From the NCBI RefSeq assembly GCF_030412915.1, contig NZ_JAUHJR010000001.1, positions 558,001 through 622,000 of the forward strand: a stretch of DNA of 64,000 nucleotides, in the 5' to 3' direction. Shown here piece after piece: positions 1-7,871 of the stretch. This DNA is from Nocardioides abyssi. GTDB taxonomy: Bacteria > Actinomycetota > Actinomycetes > Propionibacteriales > Nocardioidaceae. Numbering within the stretch: position 1 is the stretch's first letter; every line of letters starts with the position of its first letter. A program made the position numbers and the translations under genes. Below the pieces are notes generated by a model. The model was not told the origin of the DNA. It ran no database searches and saw only the letters and a list, made by a program, of their open reading frames with translations.

Positions 1-239
1 GGCAGGGGATGCTCCGCGCGCTGGCCGCCACCGGTGGCGTCATCACCAGCGCCGGTGTGCTCCTCGCCGCCGTCTTCGCGGTCCTCGGCGTGCTGCCGCT
101 GGTCGTCCTCGCCCAGGTCGGCACGGTCATCTGCATCGGTGTCCTGCTCGACACCCTGCTCGTCCGCACCGTGCTCGTCCCCGCCGCCGCCCTGCTCCTC
201 GGCGACCGGTTCTGGTGGCCGCGGAAGGTGCGCGCCTGA
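1..239 (+). CDS. MMPL/RND-family transporter, C-terminal end (partial)
   Basis: The reading frame enters from the left edge and stops at 237-239, so only about the last 78 residues are visible. They form two hydrophobic helices, a short loop with the pattern GVLLDTLLVRTVLVPA, and a basic tail ending WWPRKVRA. The LLDTLLVRTVLVPA helix followed by a GDRFWWP-type exit is typical of the last transmembrane segment of MMPL lipid or drug exporters, which are proton-driven inner-membrane proteins. Substrate cannot be judged from this fragment. The next gene is on the opposite strand and convergent. Confidence 0.75.
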   Translation, partial: QGMLRALAATGGVITSAGVLLAAVFAVLGVLPLVVLAQVGTVICIGVLLDTLLVRTVLVPAAALLLGDRFWWPRKVRA

Positions 240-356
240 GGGGTCGGCGTACGACGTCTCGTGCTGCTGAGCGTGCGCTCTGGCGCTCGCTGGGCAGCAC
301 GAGGCCGGATCGGGCCGGCAGGATCCGACCGATGGGTCAGACGGTCGGTCAGCAGG

Positions 357-1013
357 TCAGTCGGACTCGGGGTTCCAGGTCTTCTTCGCGACGAGCAGCC
401 CGTCACCGACGGGGAGCATCAGGCTCACCAGGTCGGGGTGCTCGACGACGGCGCGGCCGAGGTCGCGGATGGCGACGGTCTCCTCGTCGCGCTGGGCCGG
501 GTCGGCCACGCGGTCGTGCCACAGCGCGTTGTCGAAGGCCACCACGCCGCCGGGGCGCAGCAGGCGCAGTGCCTCGGTGAGGTAGGCGGCGTACTCGCGC
601 TTGTCGCCGTCGCAGAAGACCAGGTCGTAGTGGCCGTCGGTGAGCCGGGGGAGCACGTCGAGAGCGGCGCCGGAGATGGTGCGGGCGCGCTGGCTGGCGA
701 TGCCGGCCTCGGTGTAGGACTGACGCGCGAGGCGCTGGTGCTCGGTCTCGATGTCGACGGTGGTGAGCACGCCGTCGCCGCGCATGCCGCGCAGCATCCA
801 CAGGCCGGAGACGCCGGTGCCGGTGCCGATCTCGACCACCGCGCGGGCGTCGAGGACGGAGGCGAGGAAGCGCAAGGCTGCGCCGGCGCCGGGGCCGACC
901 GGGACCACCCCCACCTCCTGGGCGCGGGCGCGCGCCGCGGCGAGGACCTCGTCCTCGGCCACGAACTCCTCGGCATAGCTCCAGCTGGCAGCACTCACCG
1001 GCGTCGTCGTCAC
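357..1013 (-). CDS. SAM-dependent O-methyltransferase (Rv1220c-like)
   Basis: A 218-residue class I methyltransferase. It contains the SAM-binding glycine loop [16 protein letters not shown] (about residues 60-75), an acidic residue at the end of strand 2 ([10 protein letters not shown]), and the DLVFCDGDK metal/SAM segment typical of the catechol-type O-methyltransferase family, whose members methylate hydroxyl groups on small molecules. In Mycobacterium tuberculosis a homologous gene also lies divergently beside sigE, so the neighbourhood supports the family call. The GTG start at 1013 has no clear ribosome-binding site but sits 6 nt after a TAGGTT hexamer (complement of 1020-1025), suggesting a leaderless mRNA. 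The substrate is unknown. Confidence 0.85.
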   Translation of the reverse strand: MTTTPVSAASWSYAEEFVAEDEVLAAARARAQEVGVVPVGPGAGAALRFLASVLDARAVVEIGTGTGVSGLWMLRGMRGDGVLTTVDIETEHQRLARQSYTEAGIASQRARTISGAALDVLPRLTDGHYDLVFCDGDKREYAAYLTEALRLLRPGGVVAFDNALWHDRVADPAQRDEETVAIRDLGRAVVEHPDLVSLMLPVGDGLLVAKKTWNPESD

Positions 1014-1061
1014 CGGGCGAACCTACCGCGCCGCGAGCCCGGGCATCACCCGGCGCACCCG

Positions 1062-1088
1062 GGAACGTCGAGACGTGCCCGCGCGTTG
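1062..1088 (+). promoter_or_regulatory. Putative ECF (SigE-type) promoter of sigE
   Basis: GGAAC at 1062-1066 and CGTTG at 1084-1088, with 17 nt between them, match the GGAAC / CGTT pattern of actinobacterial SigE-type ECF promoters. It lies about 90 bp before the sigE start, so the sigma factor may transcribe its own operon. This is motif matching by eye only. Confidence 0.45.
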
Positions 1089-1178
1089 GCAGGGACGTGG
1101 GCGACCGGCTCACAGGGATCTCTCAGCGAACGCACCTACGGTGAGGGGGACGCAGTGGTCAGGTGGAGAGGGACCGTC

Positions 1179-1796
1179 ATGGACGAGCGGGGCGCAGCAC
1201 CCGGTCCGGAGCAGGCCAGCACCCCCGGGGTGCCCACGTGGGACGAGGTCGTCGAGCAGCACTCTGACCGCGTCTACCGCCTGGCCTACCGGCTGACCGG
1301 CAACCGCCACGACGCCGAGGACCTCACCCAGGAGGTCTTCGTGCGGGTCTTCCGCTCGCTGTCGGGCTACACGCCGGGCACGTTCGAGGGCTGGCTGCAC
1401 CGCATCACGACCAACCTCTTCCTCGACCAGGCCCGCCGCAAGCAGCGCATCCGCTTCGACGCGCTCTCCGACGAGCGGGCCGACCGGCTGACGAGCGCGT
1501 CGCCGGCACCCGAGGCGGCGTACGCCGACCAGCGCTTCGACGACGACGTGGAGCGCGCCCTGGCCACCCTGCCGCCCGACTTCCGCGCCGCGGTCGTGCT
1601 GTGCGACGTCGAGGGCCTCTCCTACGAGGAGATCGCCGAGATCCTCGGCGCCAAGCTCGGCACGGTCCGCTCCCGCATCCACCGCGGCCGCGCGATGCTG
1701 CGCAAGGCGCTCGCGCACCGGGCGCCCGCCGACGGCCGGCAGCGGTACTCCGGCCCCGTCGGCCACGACGCCCTCGTCCCCGGCGGCGAGCGGTGA
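1179..1796 (+). CDS. sigE: ECF RNA polymerase sigma factor SigE
   Basis: A 205-residue ECF sigma factor that directs RNA polymerase to envelope- and stress-response promoters. Region 2 is visible as [29 protein letters not shown] (quoted to show the [10 protein letters not shown] core) and region 4 as [42 protein letters not shown]. The start was set at ATG 1179, where GGAGAGG lies 7-8 nt upstream; a much longer open frame extends upstream but has shadow-type composition. The stop overlaps the next gene's ATG by one base (TGATG), coupling it to its anti-sigma factor. The order O-methyltransferase, sigE, rseA, htrA is the conserved mycobacterial arrangement and gives the gene its name. Confidence 0.92.
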   Translation: MDERGAAPGPEQASTPGVPTWDEVVEQHSDRVYRLAYRLTGNRHDAEDLTQEVFVRVFRSLSGYTPGTFEGWLHRITTNLFLDQARRKQRIRFDALSDERADRLTSASPAPEAAYADQRFDDDVERALATLPPDFRAAVVLCDVEGLSYEEIAEILGAKLGTVRSRIHRGRAMLRKALAHRAPADGRQRYSGPVGHDALVPGGER

Positions 1797-2299
1797 TGGG
1801 CCCGCTGATGGGTCCGCTGAGCGGCCACCTCGGCGCCAAGGTCAGCGCGCTCCTGGACGGCCAGCTGCCGGCCGACGAGGCCGAGCGCGCCTGGGCGCAC
1901 GTGCACACCTGCCACGCCTGCCGCGACCTCGTCGAGCGCGAGGGCTGGGTCAAGACCCGCCTGGTCGGCCTCTCGATGGGCGACTGCGGCGGGGCCCCCG
2001 ACTCGCTCAAGGGCGCCCTGCGCTGCGGTCCGGCCGAGGCGGCGGGGATGCCGCCGGGCGACGTGTTCCTCGCGATGGCCGCGGAGCGCGAGCAGCACCG
2101 CGGACGACGTACGGCGGGCCTCGTGGCGATCGGCGGTGGCGCGGTCGGCGCCGCGGTCATGGGCGTCATCGCGCTCGGCGCCGCCCCGGCCGACGCCCCG
2201 CCGGCCGACCGCCGCGCGCCGGTCACCCAGATCGGCACGACCACCCCCGGTCCCACGTCGACGCCCACCCCGGGCCCGGCGTTCCTGCGCCGCCCCTGA
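1796..2299 (+). CDS. rseA: Anti-sigma factor with zinc-binding ZAS motif (RseA-like)
   Basis: A 167-residue protein. Near the N-terminus it has the zinc-associated anti-sigma signature His-x3-Cys-x2-Cys (HVHTCHAC, about residues 38-45), which binds and inhibits the cognate ECF sigma factor. A single hydrophobic helix (about residues 104-125, VAIGGGAVGAAVMGVIALGA) anchors the C-terminal part in the membrane, leaving a short Pro/Thr-rich exterior tail. Its ATG overlaps the stop of sigE, so the two are translationally coupled. The downstream HtrA-like protease is a plausible partner in sensing envelope damage, by analogy with mycobacteria. Confidence 0.88.
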   Translation: MGPLMGPLSGHLGAKVSALLDGQLPADEAERAWAHVHTCHACRDLVEREGWVKTRLVGLSMGDCGGAPDSLKGALRCGPAEAAGMPPGDVFLAMAAEREQHRGRRTAGLVAIGGGAVGAAVMGVIALGAAPADAPPADRRAPVTQIGTTTPGPTSTPTPGPAFLRRP

Positions 2300-2341
2300 C
2301 CGCACGGTCGGGGCCGACCAGCAGCCCGTCATGATGGGCAC

Positions 2342-3721
2342 GTGAACGACGAGCAGGCCGGTCCGGACGGCACCGAGGAGACCCGGCCGCTGGGTCCGGC
2401 GCCCGCCGGCGGCGACTCGTGGGTCCCGCCGACCGCGCAGCCGCGGCCGATGCAGTGGGACGCGCCGCGCCCAACGAGCGCGCCGACGCCCTACCCCCAG
2501 CCGTTCGGCCAGGCCCCCGGTTACGGCCAGGACCAGGGCTTCGGCCAGACCCAGCCGTACCCGCAGGCCGCGCCCTACGGCCAGCCCTACCCGGCCCCGC
2601 CGGCGGCCCCCCGCGGCCGCGTGCCGGGGTGGCTGTGGCCGCTGGTCACCGCGCTGGCGCTGGTCGTCGGCGTGGCCGGGGGCGTGCTGGGCAGCATCGT
2701 CCACGACGAGCTCCAGGAGGGCTCCGGCTCCTCGCTGGTCGGCTCCGGCCTCGGCGAGGACACGGTGCGCACCGAGCCGCCGCTGGAGGTCGACGACGGC
2801 ACGGTCGCCGCGGTCGCCCAGGAGCTGCTGCCGAGCACCGTGCAGATCGCCGCGGAGTACGAGGGCGAGGCCAACGGCGCCACCGGCTCGGGCTTCGTGC
2901 TCGACAGCCGCGGCCACGTCGTCACCAACAACCACGTGGTGGCCGACGCCGCCTCCGACGACGGCGCGATCCAGATCGTCGACCAGGACGGCAACCGGTA
3001 CGACGCGGAGGTGGTCGGGCGCAGCCCGGTCTACGACCTCGCCGTGCTCTACGCCGAGGAGGTCGAGGGGATGAAGCCCGCAGCGCTCGGCGCCTCCACC
3101 GAGCTGCTCGTGGGCGAGGGCGTGGTGGCGATCGGCTCGCCGCTCGGGCTGCGGGCGACCGTCACTGCCGGCATCGTCAGCGCGCTCCAGCGGCCGGTCA
3201 CAACCGGCGACTCGGCCAACGACTCGTCCTACATCAATGCCGTCCAGACCGACGCGGCGATCAACCCCGGCAACTCCGGCGGCCCGCTGGTCAACCTCCG
3301 CGGCCAGGTCGTCGGCGTGAACTCCGCGATCGCCACGACCGGCGGCGGCATGCTCGGCGGCGAGTCGGGCAACATCGGCGTCGGCTTCGCGATCCCCATC
3401 GAGCAGGTCCGGGTGACCGCCGACCAGATCCTGCGGACCGGCAAGGCCAGCTACCCGGTCATCGGCGCCCAGGTGCAGACCGGTCGGCGCGACGGGTCGG
3501 GGGCGACGATCGAGGAGGTCCTCGACGACACCCCGGCCGCGGAGGCCGGCCTGGAGGCCGGCGACGTGGTCGTCGCCGTCGACGGCGAGCGGGTCACCGA
3601 CGGCATCGCGCTGATCGTCTCGATCCGCACCCACCAGCCGGGCGAGACGATCGCCTTCACCGTGGTGCGCGACGGCGACGAGCGGAAGGTCGAGGTGACG
3701 CTCGGCTCCGAGACCGGCTGA
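2342..3721 (+). CDS. htrA: HtrA/DegP-like membrane-anchored serine protease with PDZ domain
   Basis: A 459-residue trypsin-like protease that would degrade or refold damaged proteins outside the membrane. In order: a cytosolic Pro/Gln/Tyr-rich N-terminus with repeated GQ-P-YPQ motifs (about 1-95), one transmembrane helix (about 98-120), a chymotrypsin-fold domain with catalytic His198 (TNNHVVAD), Asp232 (YDLAVL) and Ser312 (GNSGGPL), and a C-terminal PDZ domain (about 370-455). It starts at GTG 2342, 42 bp after the anti-sigma gene, completing the envelope-stress block. Length and layout match actinobacterial HtrA/PepD proteins. Confidence 0.93.
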   Translation: MNDEQAGPDGTEETRPLGPAPAGGDSWVPPTAQPRPMQWDAPRPTSAPTPYPQPFGQAPGYGQDQGFGQTQPYPQAAPYGQPYPAPPAAPRGRVPGWLWPLVTALALVVGVAGGVLGSIVHDELQEGSGSSLVGSGLGEDTVRTEPPLEVDDGTVAAVAQELLPSTVQIAAEYEGEANGATGSGFVLDSRGHVVTNNHVVADAASDDGAIQIVDQDGNRYDAEVVGRSPVYDLAVLYAEEVEGMKPAALGASTELLVGEGVVAIGSPLGLRATVTAGIVSALQRPVTTGDSANDSSYINAVQTDAAINPGNSGGPLVNLRGQVVGVNSAIATTGGGMLGGESGNIGVGFAIPIEQVRVTADQILRTGKASYPVIGAQVQTGRRDGSGATIEEVLDDTPAAEAGLEAGDVVVAVDGERVTDGIALIVSIRTHQPGETIAFTVVRDGDERKVEVTLGSETG

Positions 3722-3746
3722 CGCCGGCTCGGCCGGGGCTCGGCGG

Positions 3747-3986
3747 CTACTCGCCGCGCGGCTCGGCGTCGACGTACGGGTGCTGGTCGACGAAGGTGCG
3801 CGTCTCGTCGTACATCCGCTGGATGAAGTCCTCCAGCTGGCTGGCCTCGACCCGCCACTGGCCGCGCCCGCCGATCTTGATGGCGGGCAGCTCGCCGCGG
3901 CGCACCAACGCGTACACCTGCGCGCTCGAGGTGTTGAGCACCTCGGCGACGTCGGCGAGCGTGAGGAAGCGGGGCGTACCTGCCAT
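3747..3986 (-). CDS. Excisionase/BldC-like helix-turn-helix protein
   Basis: A 79-residue protein with a single winged HTH of the MerR/excisionase class: FLTLADVAEVLNTSSAQVYALV followed by RRGELPAIKIGGRGQWRVEA and LEDFIQRMYDE (each within about residues 7-60). BldC and excisionase-like proteins of this size bind DNA cooperatively. It is convergent with htrA and divergent from the CpaB/CpaE-like pair, so it may regulate the latter. There is no integrase nearby, so a phage-excision role is unlikely. Function is inferred from the fold only. Confidence 0.75.
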   Translation of the reverse strand: MAGTPRFLTLADVAEVLNTSSAQVYALVRRGELPAIKIGGRGQWRVEASQLEDFIQRMYDETRTFVDQHPYVDAEPRGE

Positions 3987-4102
3987 GGGCCCATCGTGGC
4001 ACCTCCCACCCCCAGGACCCCGGAGCAGCCCCGCGGCCTGTGGACGGAGCTGCCTGTGGATGACGGGGTGACGGCCGGCCCGCCGATCTGCACACTGTCC
4101 GC

Positions 4103-4738
4103 GTGGCCTCGGAACCCGCTCCCTCCCCGCCGCCCGCGACGCGCACCGGCACGCCCGGCTGGCGCGACCCCCGCCTCTGGATCGGGGTGCTCGTCGTGGC
4201 GGCCTCCGTCGTGCTCGGGGCCCGCATCGTCGACGGCGCCGACGACACGGTGCAGGTCTGGGCGGTGGCCGCCGACCTCGGCGCCGGCGACCGGGTGGAG
4301 GAGGCGGACCTGGTGGCGCAGCGCGTGCGGTTCGCCGACCCGGAGACCCAGGGCCGCTACTTCGCGGTCGACGACCAGCTGCCGCCGGACCTGGCCCTGG
4401 TGCGTGGGGTCGGAGCCGGTGAGCTGCTGCCCCGCGCCGCGGTCGGCTCGACGGAGGACACCGGCACGGTCTCGGTGCCGCTCGCGGTCGACCTCGTCCC
4501 GCCGGCGGTGCGCGAGGGGTCGGTCGTCGACGTCTACCTGACCGGCTCGGCCGGCACCCCCGACGGGCCCGTGCTCGACGACGTGGTCGTGGTCGACGTG
4601 CCCGCCCTCGACGACGGTTTCGGGGCCTCCGGCCAGCGGCAGCTCGTGGTCGCGGTGCCGGAGGAGGACGCGGAGGAGTTCTTCGCCCGCCTGGCCCGGG
4701 TCGAGGCACCCGTCACGACCGTCACCCAGGTCTCGTGA
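4103..4738 (+). CDS. SAF-domain protein, CpaB/RcpC-like Flp pilus assembly factor
   Basis: A 211-residue protein with one N-terminal transmembrane helix (LWIGVLVVAASVVLGARIV, about residues 26-44) followed by an SAF-like domain (VQVWAVAADLGAGDRVEEADL ... ELLPRAAVG). This is the layout of CpaB/RcpC proteins of Tad pilus systems, here without a secretin partner as expected in a Gram-positive cell. Its stop overlaps the GTG of the CpaE-like ATPase by 4 bp (GTGA). The remaining Tad genes lie about 33 kb away at 38.4-43 kb. The GTG start at 4103 has no evident ribosome-binding site. Two CTGTGGA motifs (around 4034 and 4056) lie just upstream. Confidence 0.7.
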   Translation: MASEPAPSPPPATRTGTPGWRDPRLWIGVLVVAASVVLGARIVDGADDTVQVWAVAADLGAGDRVEEADLVAQRVRFADPETQGRYFAVDDQLPPDLALVRGVGAGELLPRAAVGSTEDTGTVSVPLAVDLVPPAVREGSVVDVYLTGSAGTPDGPVLDDVVVVDVPALDDGFGASGQRQLVVAVPEEDAEEFFARLARVEAPVTTVTQVS

Positions 4739-6090
4739 GCGGTCCGATGAGCCCGGTCGTCGTCCTGGTCGTCGGTGGTGGCGCGGGCTGGGAGTCCGAG
4801 GCGCTGCGGCGCTTCGAGGAGCGGCGCGACGTCGTCGTGCTCAAGCGGTGCGTGGACGTCGACGACCTGCTGGCCGCCGCCTCGGCGGGCCGGGCCGACG
4901 CAGCCGTGGTCGGTGTCGACGCGCCGGGGCTGGACGCCGCCGCCGTCGAGCACCTGCGCCACCACGGTGTGCAGCCGGTCGCGGTGGTGCCCACCGACGC
5001 CGTCGACGCCGGCCGGTTGCGTGCCTCCCGCGTCGGCATCGGGCCGGTCGTCGACGAGGCGGCGCTCCACCTGCTCGCGGACGCGGTGGTCGCCGCGGTC
5101 CACACGCCGGACGCGCCACCCACGGTGCCGCGCCACGGCTCGGTCCCGATGACGGACGCCGGGCCGGCCGGGCGGTCGGGCACAGGCCTGGACGGAGCCC
5201 CGGACGACGCCGACGCCGGCGTCCCGAGGTCGCGGGGCCGGGTGATCGTGGTCTGGGGCCCGGCGGGCGCGCCGGGTCGCACGACGACCGCCTCGGCCGT
5301 GGCCGCCGAGCTCGCGCGGCGTCGCCGTCGCACGGTGCTCGTCGACGCCGACCCGTACGGCGGGACGGTGGCCCAGCAGCTCGGCATCCTCGACGAGGTC
5401 TCGGGGCTCCTCGCGGCGACCCGGCTGGCGACGGCGGGCACGCTGGCCGACGGCTTCACCTCGGTCCAGCGCGGCCTCGACCAGCACCTGAGCGTGGTCA
5501 CCGGGCTGCCCCGGGCGGACCGGTGGTCGGAGGTGCGGGCCGGGACGCTGGAGCACCTGCTTGAGGTCGGCCGAGGTCACGGGGACGTCGTCGTCGACAC
5601 CGGCGCCCACCTCGAGGAGGACGGCCTCGACCCCGGCCGGCCGGGCCGCAACCGGCTCACCCTCGAGGCGGTCGGGTCGGCCGACGAGCTGCTCGTCGTC
5701 GGCACCGCCGACCCGGTCGGCCTCTCCCGCCTGGCGCGCGGCCTGGTCGAGCTCGCCGAGGTGACCGGCGGGGCCCCGGTGCGCGTCGTGGTCAACCGCA
5801 TGCGCCCGACGCTGGGCTGGTCGGAGAAGGACGTGGCCGCGATGGTGCGGGGCTTCGGCCGGGTGGCGTCGTTGCACTTCGTGCCGGAGGACCGCGCCGG
5901 GGTCGACCGCGCCCTGGTCGCCGGGCGCACCCTGCTGGAGTCCGGCGACTCTCCCGTGACCCGGGCCGTGGCGACGCTGGTCGACGCCCTCGCGCCGCCG
6001 GCCGCACCACCCGCCGGGGCGGGCGGCGCGGCCGGGTCCGGGCCCGGGTCGGTCAGGCGGCGAAGAGGAGGTAGAGACCGCCGGCGGTGA
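4735..6090 (+). CDS. CpaE/TadZ-like MinD-family ATPase
   Basis: A 451-residue protein with a receiver-like N-terminal half (about 1-120, lacking a clear phosphorylatable Asp) and a C-terminal ParA/MinD P-loop domain. The nucleotide-binding loop is GPAGAPGRTTTA with the preceding VIVVWG strand; the Lys expected in the deviant Walker A is replaced by Arg or Gly, as in other TadZ proteins. Later motifs include LVDADPYGG and DVVVDTG. TadZ/CpaE proteins localise the Tad machinery at the pole. The last 38 bp overlap the 3' end of the convergent membrane-protein gene. The C-terminal 40 residues are Ala/Gly/Arg-rich low complexity. Confidence 0.75.
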   Translation: MSGPMSPVVVLVVGGGAGWESEALRRFEERRDVVVLKRCVDVDDLLAAASAGRADAAVVGVDAPGLDAAAVEHLRHHGVQPVAVVPTDAVDAGRLRASRVGIGPVVDEAALHLLADAVVAAVHTPDAPPTVPRHGSVPMTDAGPAGRSGTGLDGAPDDADAGVPRSRGRVIVVWGPAGAPGRTTTASAVAAELARRRRRTVLVDADPYGGTVAQQLGILDEVSGLLAATRLATAGTLADGFTSVQRGLDQHLSVVTGLPRADRWSEVRAGTLEHLLEVGRGHGDVVVDTGAHLEEDGLDPGRPGRNRLTLEAVGSADELLVVGTADPVGLSRLARGLVELAEVTGGAPVRVVVNRMRPTLGWSEKDVAAMVRGFGRVASLHFVPEDRAGVDRALVAGRTLLESGDSPVTRAVATLVDALAPPAAPPAGAGGAAGSGPGSVRRRRGGRDRRR

Positions 6091-7378
6091 AGAAGACCAT
6101 CGCCAGCAGCAGCGGCAGCTGGCCGGTGAGCTGGTGCCGCTTGGGCAGCAGCTTGATGGCCCGGTCGTGGGCGGCCACGACGCCGACGACGTGCCCGAGC
6201 ACCACGGCGAGCACCTTGGTGTTGGCCAGCAGCGTCGGGTGGTAGGAGAGCCAGTAGTTGACGCTCCAGTCGCCCGTGCCGAGCAGGTCCTGCCCGGTGC
6301 CGAGCGGGTCGCTGGCCTGGATCAGCGTCAGCTGGCCGACCTCGACGAGGTAGGTCAGGTAGTGGGCGACCATGTAGCCGACGATGATCGGCACGACGGA
6401 GTGGGCGAACCGGTCGGGCAGGCTCCACCGCGGCGTGTCGGGCCCGACCCCGGTGGCGGCGGTGCCGACCGCGAAGACCAGCCCCACGCCGACGACGAAG
6501 CCGAGCAGCGCGAGGTTGTTGAGCAGCGCGACGGAGGTCTCGCTGGACTGGATGTGGCGCACCCAGAACGACGACTCCCGGAAGGAGTCGTAGGCCGTCG
6601 ATCCGAAGAGCACCGCCATCACCGCGACCAGGCCGGGCCGGACGGTGACCGAGTCGAGGTTCGCCAGCGGGCTCCGGACGACCAGCTGCCCGTCGCGCCG
6701 GCCCCAGGGGGAGAGCTTGGCGATGAGCGAGGAGTAGACCTCGAACGGGTCGGCGCGCTCGTAGAAGGTGTTGCCGAACAGTGCGCCGCCGAGCAGCATC
6801 ACGGCGACGTACGTCGCGACCCACAGCCGCACCGGGCCCAGCTCGGTGGAGAACTGGTAGACCAGCTCCATCCACACGAACGCGTAGAGGCCGATCGCCG
6901 CCGGCCACACGCCGAGCCGCTCGGGGTAAGTGAACACCCCGTGATCGGGGTCGCTGCCGGAGAGCTTGGCGAAGGCCAGGTTGATGGTGCGGACCGGGCT
7001 GATCGCCTTCCACACCGGGCCGAGCAGCAGCGAGAGCGGCACCAGGCCGACCCACCACCACACGTAGAACATCCCGAACACGGGATTGGTCAGCAGGTCC
7101 TGGCCCAGCACGGCGGCGTACGCGCCGTAGGCGAAGACCGCCATGCCGAGCACGCGCAGGACGACGCGGAACGCCGTGGAGTCCACGACCTCCTGGACGA
7201 ACGCGAGCGCCGGTCGGCCGGAGGTGGCAGCGTCGTACCTCGGGGAGCGCCACGCGAGGGCCAGCACGGTGAAGGACACCGTCAGCGCGGCCACCGCGCC
7301 GGCGATCGCCAGCTCGGGGGAGATCGGCAGGTCCTTGGCGCCGCCGATCCCGTGGGCGAGGTACCGCCCGTCGCTCAC
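6053..7378 (-). CDS. Polytopic membrane protein of unknown function
   Basis: A 441-residue integral membrane protein with about ten hydrophobic helices and conserved-looking aromatic loops (YVWWWVGLVPLSLLLGPVWK, SPVRTINLAFAKLSG, FGNTFYERADPFEVYSSLIAKL). It resembles a widespread actinobacterial family that some databases label fenitrothion hydrolase (FedB-like); that label is from memory and the biochemical role is not established here. Its GTG start overlaps the stop of the upstream lipoprotein gene by 4 bp (GTGA), so the two are made together and probably work together. The 3' end overlaps cpaE convergently. Confidence 0.6.
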   Translation of the reverse strand: MSDGRYLAHGIGGAKDLPISPELAIAGAVAALTVSFTVLALAWRSPRYDAATSGRPALAFVQEVVDSTAFRVVLRVLGMAVFAYGAYAAVLGQDLLTNPVFGMFYVWWWVGLVPLSLLLGPVWKAISPVRTINLAFAKLSGSDPDHGVFTYPERLGVWPAAIGLYAFVWMELVYQFSTELGPVRLWVATYVAVMLLGGALFGNTFYERADPFEVYSSLIAKLSPWGRRDGQLVVRSPLANLDSVTVRPGLVAVMAVLFGSTAYDSFRESSFWVRHIQSSETSVALLNNLALLGFVVGVGLVFAVGTAATGVGPDTPRWSLPDRFAHSVVPIIVGYMVAHYLTYLVEVGQLTLIQASDPLGTGQDLLGTGDWSVNYWLSYHPTLLANTKVLAVVLGHVVGVVAAHDRAIKLLPKRHQLTGQLPLLLAMVFFTAGGLYLLFAA

Positions 7379-7740
7379 CGGACCTCGAGCTGCACGATCA
7401 CCTGGTCGAGGTCGTGCGACTCGACCTCGACGACACCCGGCTGGTCCAGGGTGATGGGCAGGGTCGTGGTGCCGGCGCCGTACTGCAGCGTCTGCTCGGG
7501 CGTGGCGTGGACGTGGATCTCGCCGCCCTCGTCGGCCTGCACGACCAGCTCGACCTCCTCGTCGACACCCACCTCGACACGCTCGCCGTTCGGCGTGACC
7601 GTGCCGCCCTCGAAGGTGACCTCGATGGTCTGCGTCTCGCCGGAGGTCTCGGGTGCGGGCTCGTCGTCGCCGCAGGCGGCGGTGCCGAGCGCGAGGGCCA
7701 GGACCGCGGCGCCGGCCGCGAGTCGTCGCGTGGTGTGCAT
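7375..7740 (-). CDS. Small lipoprotein with cupredoxin-like beta domain
   Basis: A 121-residue exported protein. The N-terminus has a basic start, a hydrophobic core and a lipobox ending ALGTAAC, so Cys at about residue 23 would be lipidated. The mature part is an acidic linker and an all-beta segment (IEVTFEGGTVTPNGERVEV, ELVVQADEGGEIHVH) that looks like a cupredoxin fold, with an HxH pair but no obvious complete type-1 copper site. It is the first gene of a two-gene operon with the polytopic membrane protein and overlaps it by 4 bp. The ATG at 7740 was chosen because it gives the signal peptide. Confidence 0.7.
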   Translation of the reverse strand: MHTTRRLAAGAAVLALALGTAACGDDEPAPETSGETQTIEVTFEGGTVTPNGERVEVGVDEEVELVVQADEGGEIHVHATPEQTLQYGAGTTTLPITLDQPGVVEVESHDLDQVIVQLEVR

Positions 7741-7871
7741 GGTGTGGCAGTCCTCGTGGGTTCGGGGGGTGACGTCTGCCAGAATCGCACGTTGAGCAAG
7801 CCAGGACGGGTACGGGTCCTCCGACACCGCCTGACCGATGACCACCACCACGACGGGGGAGTGAGCGACCG

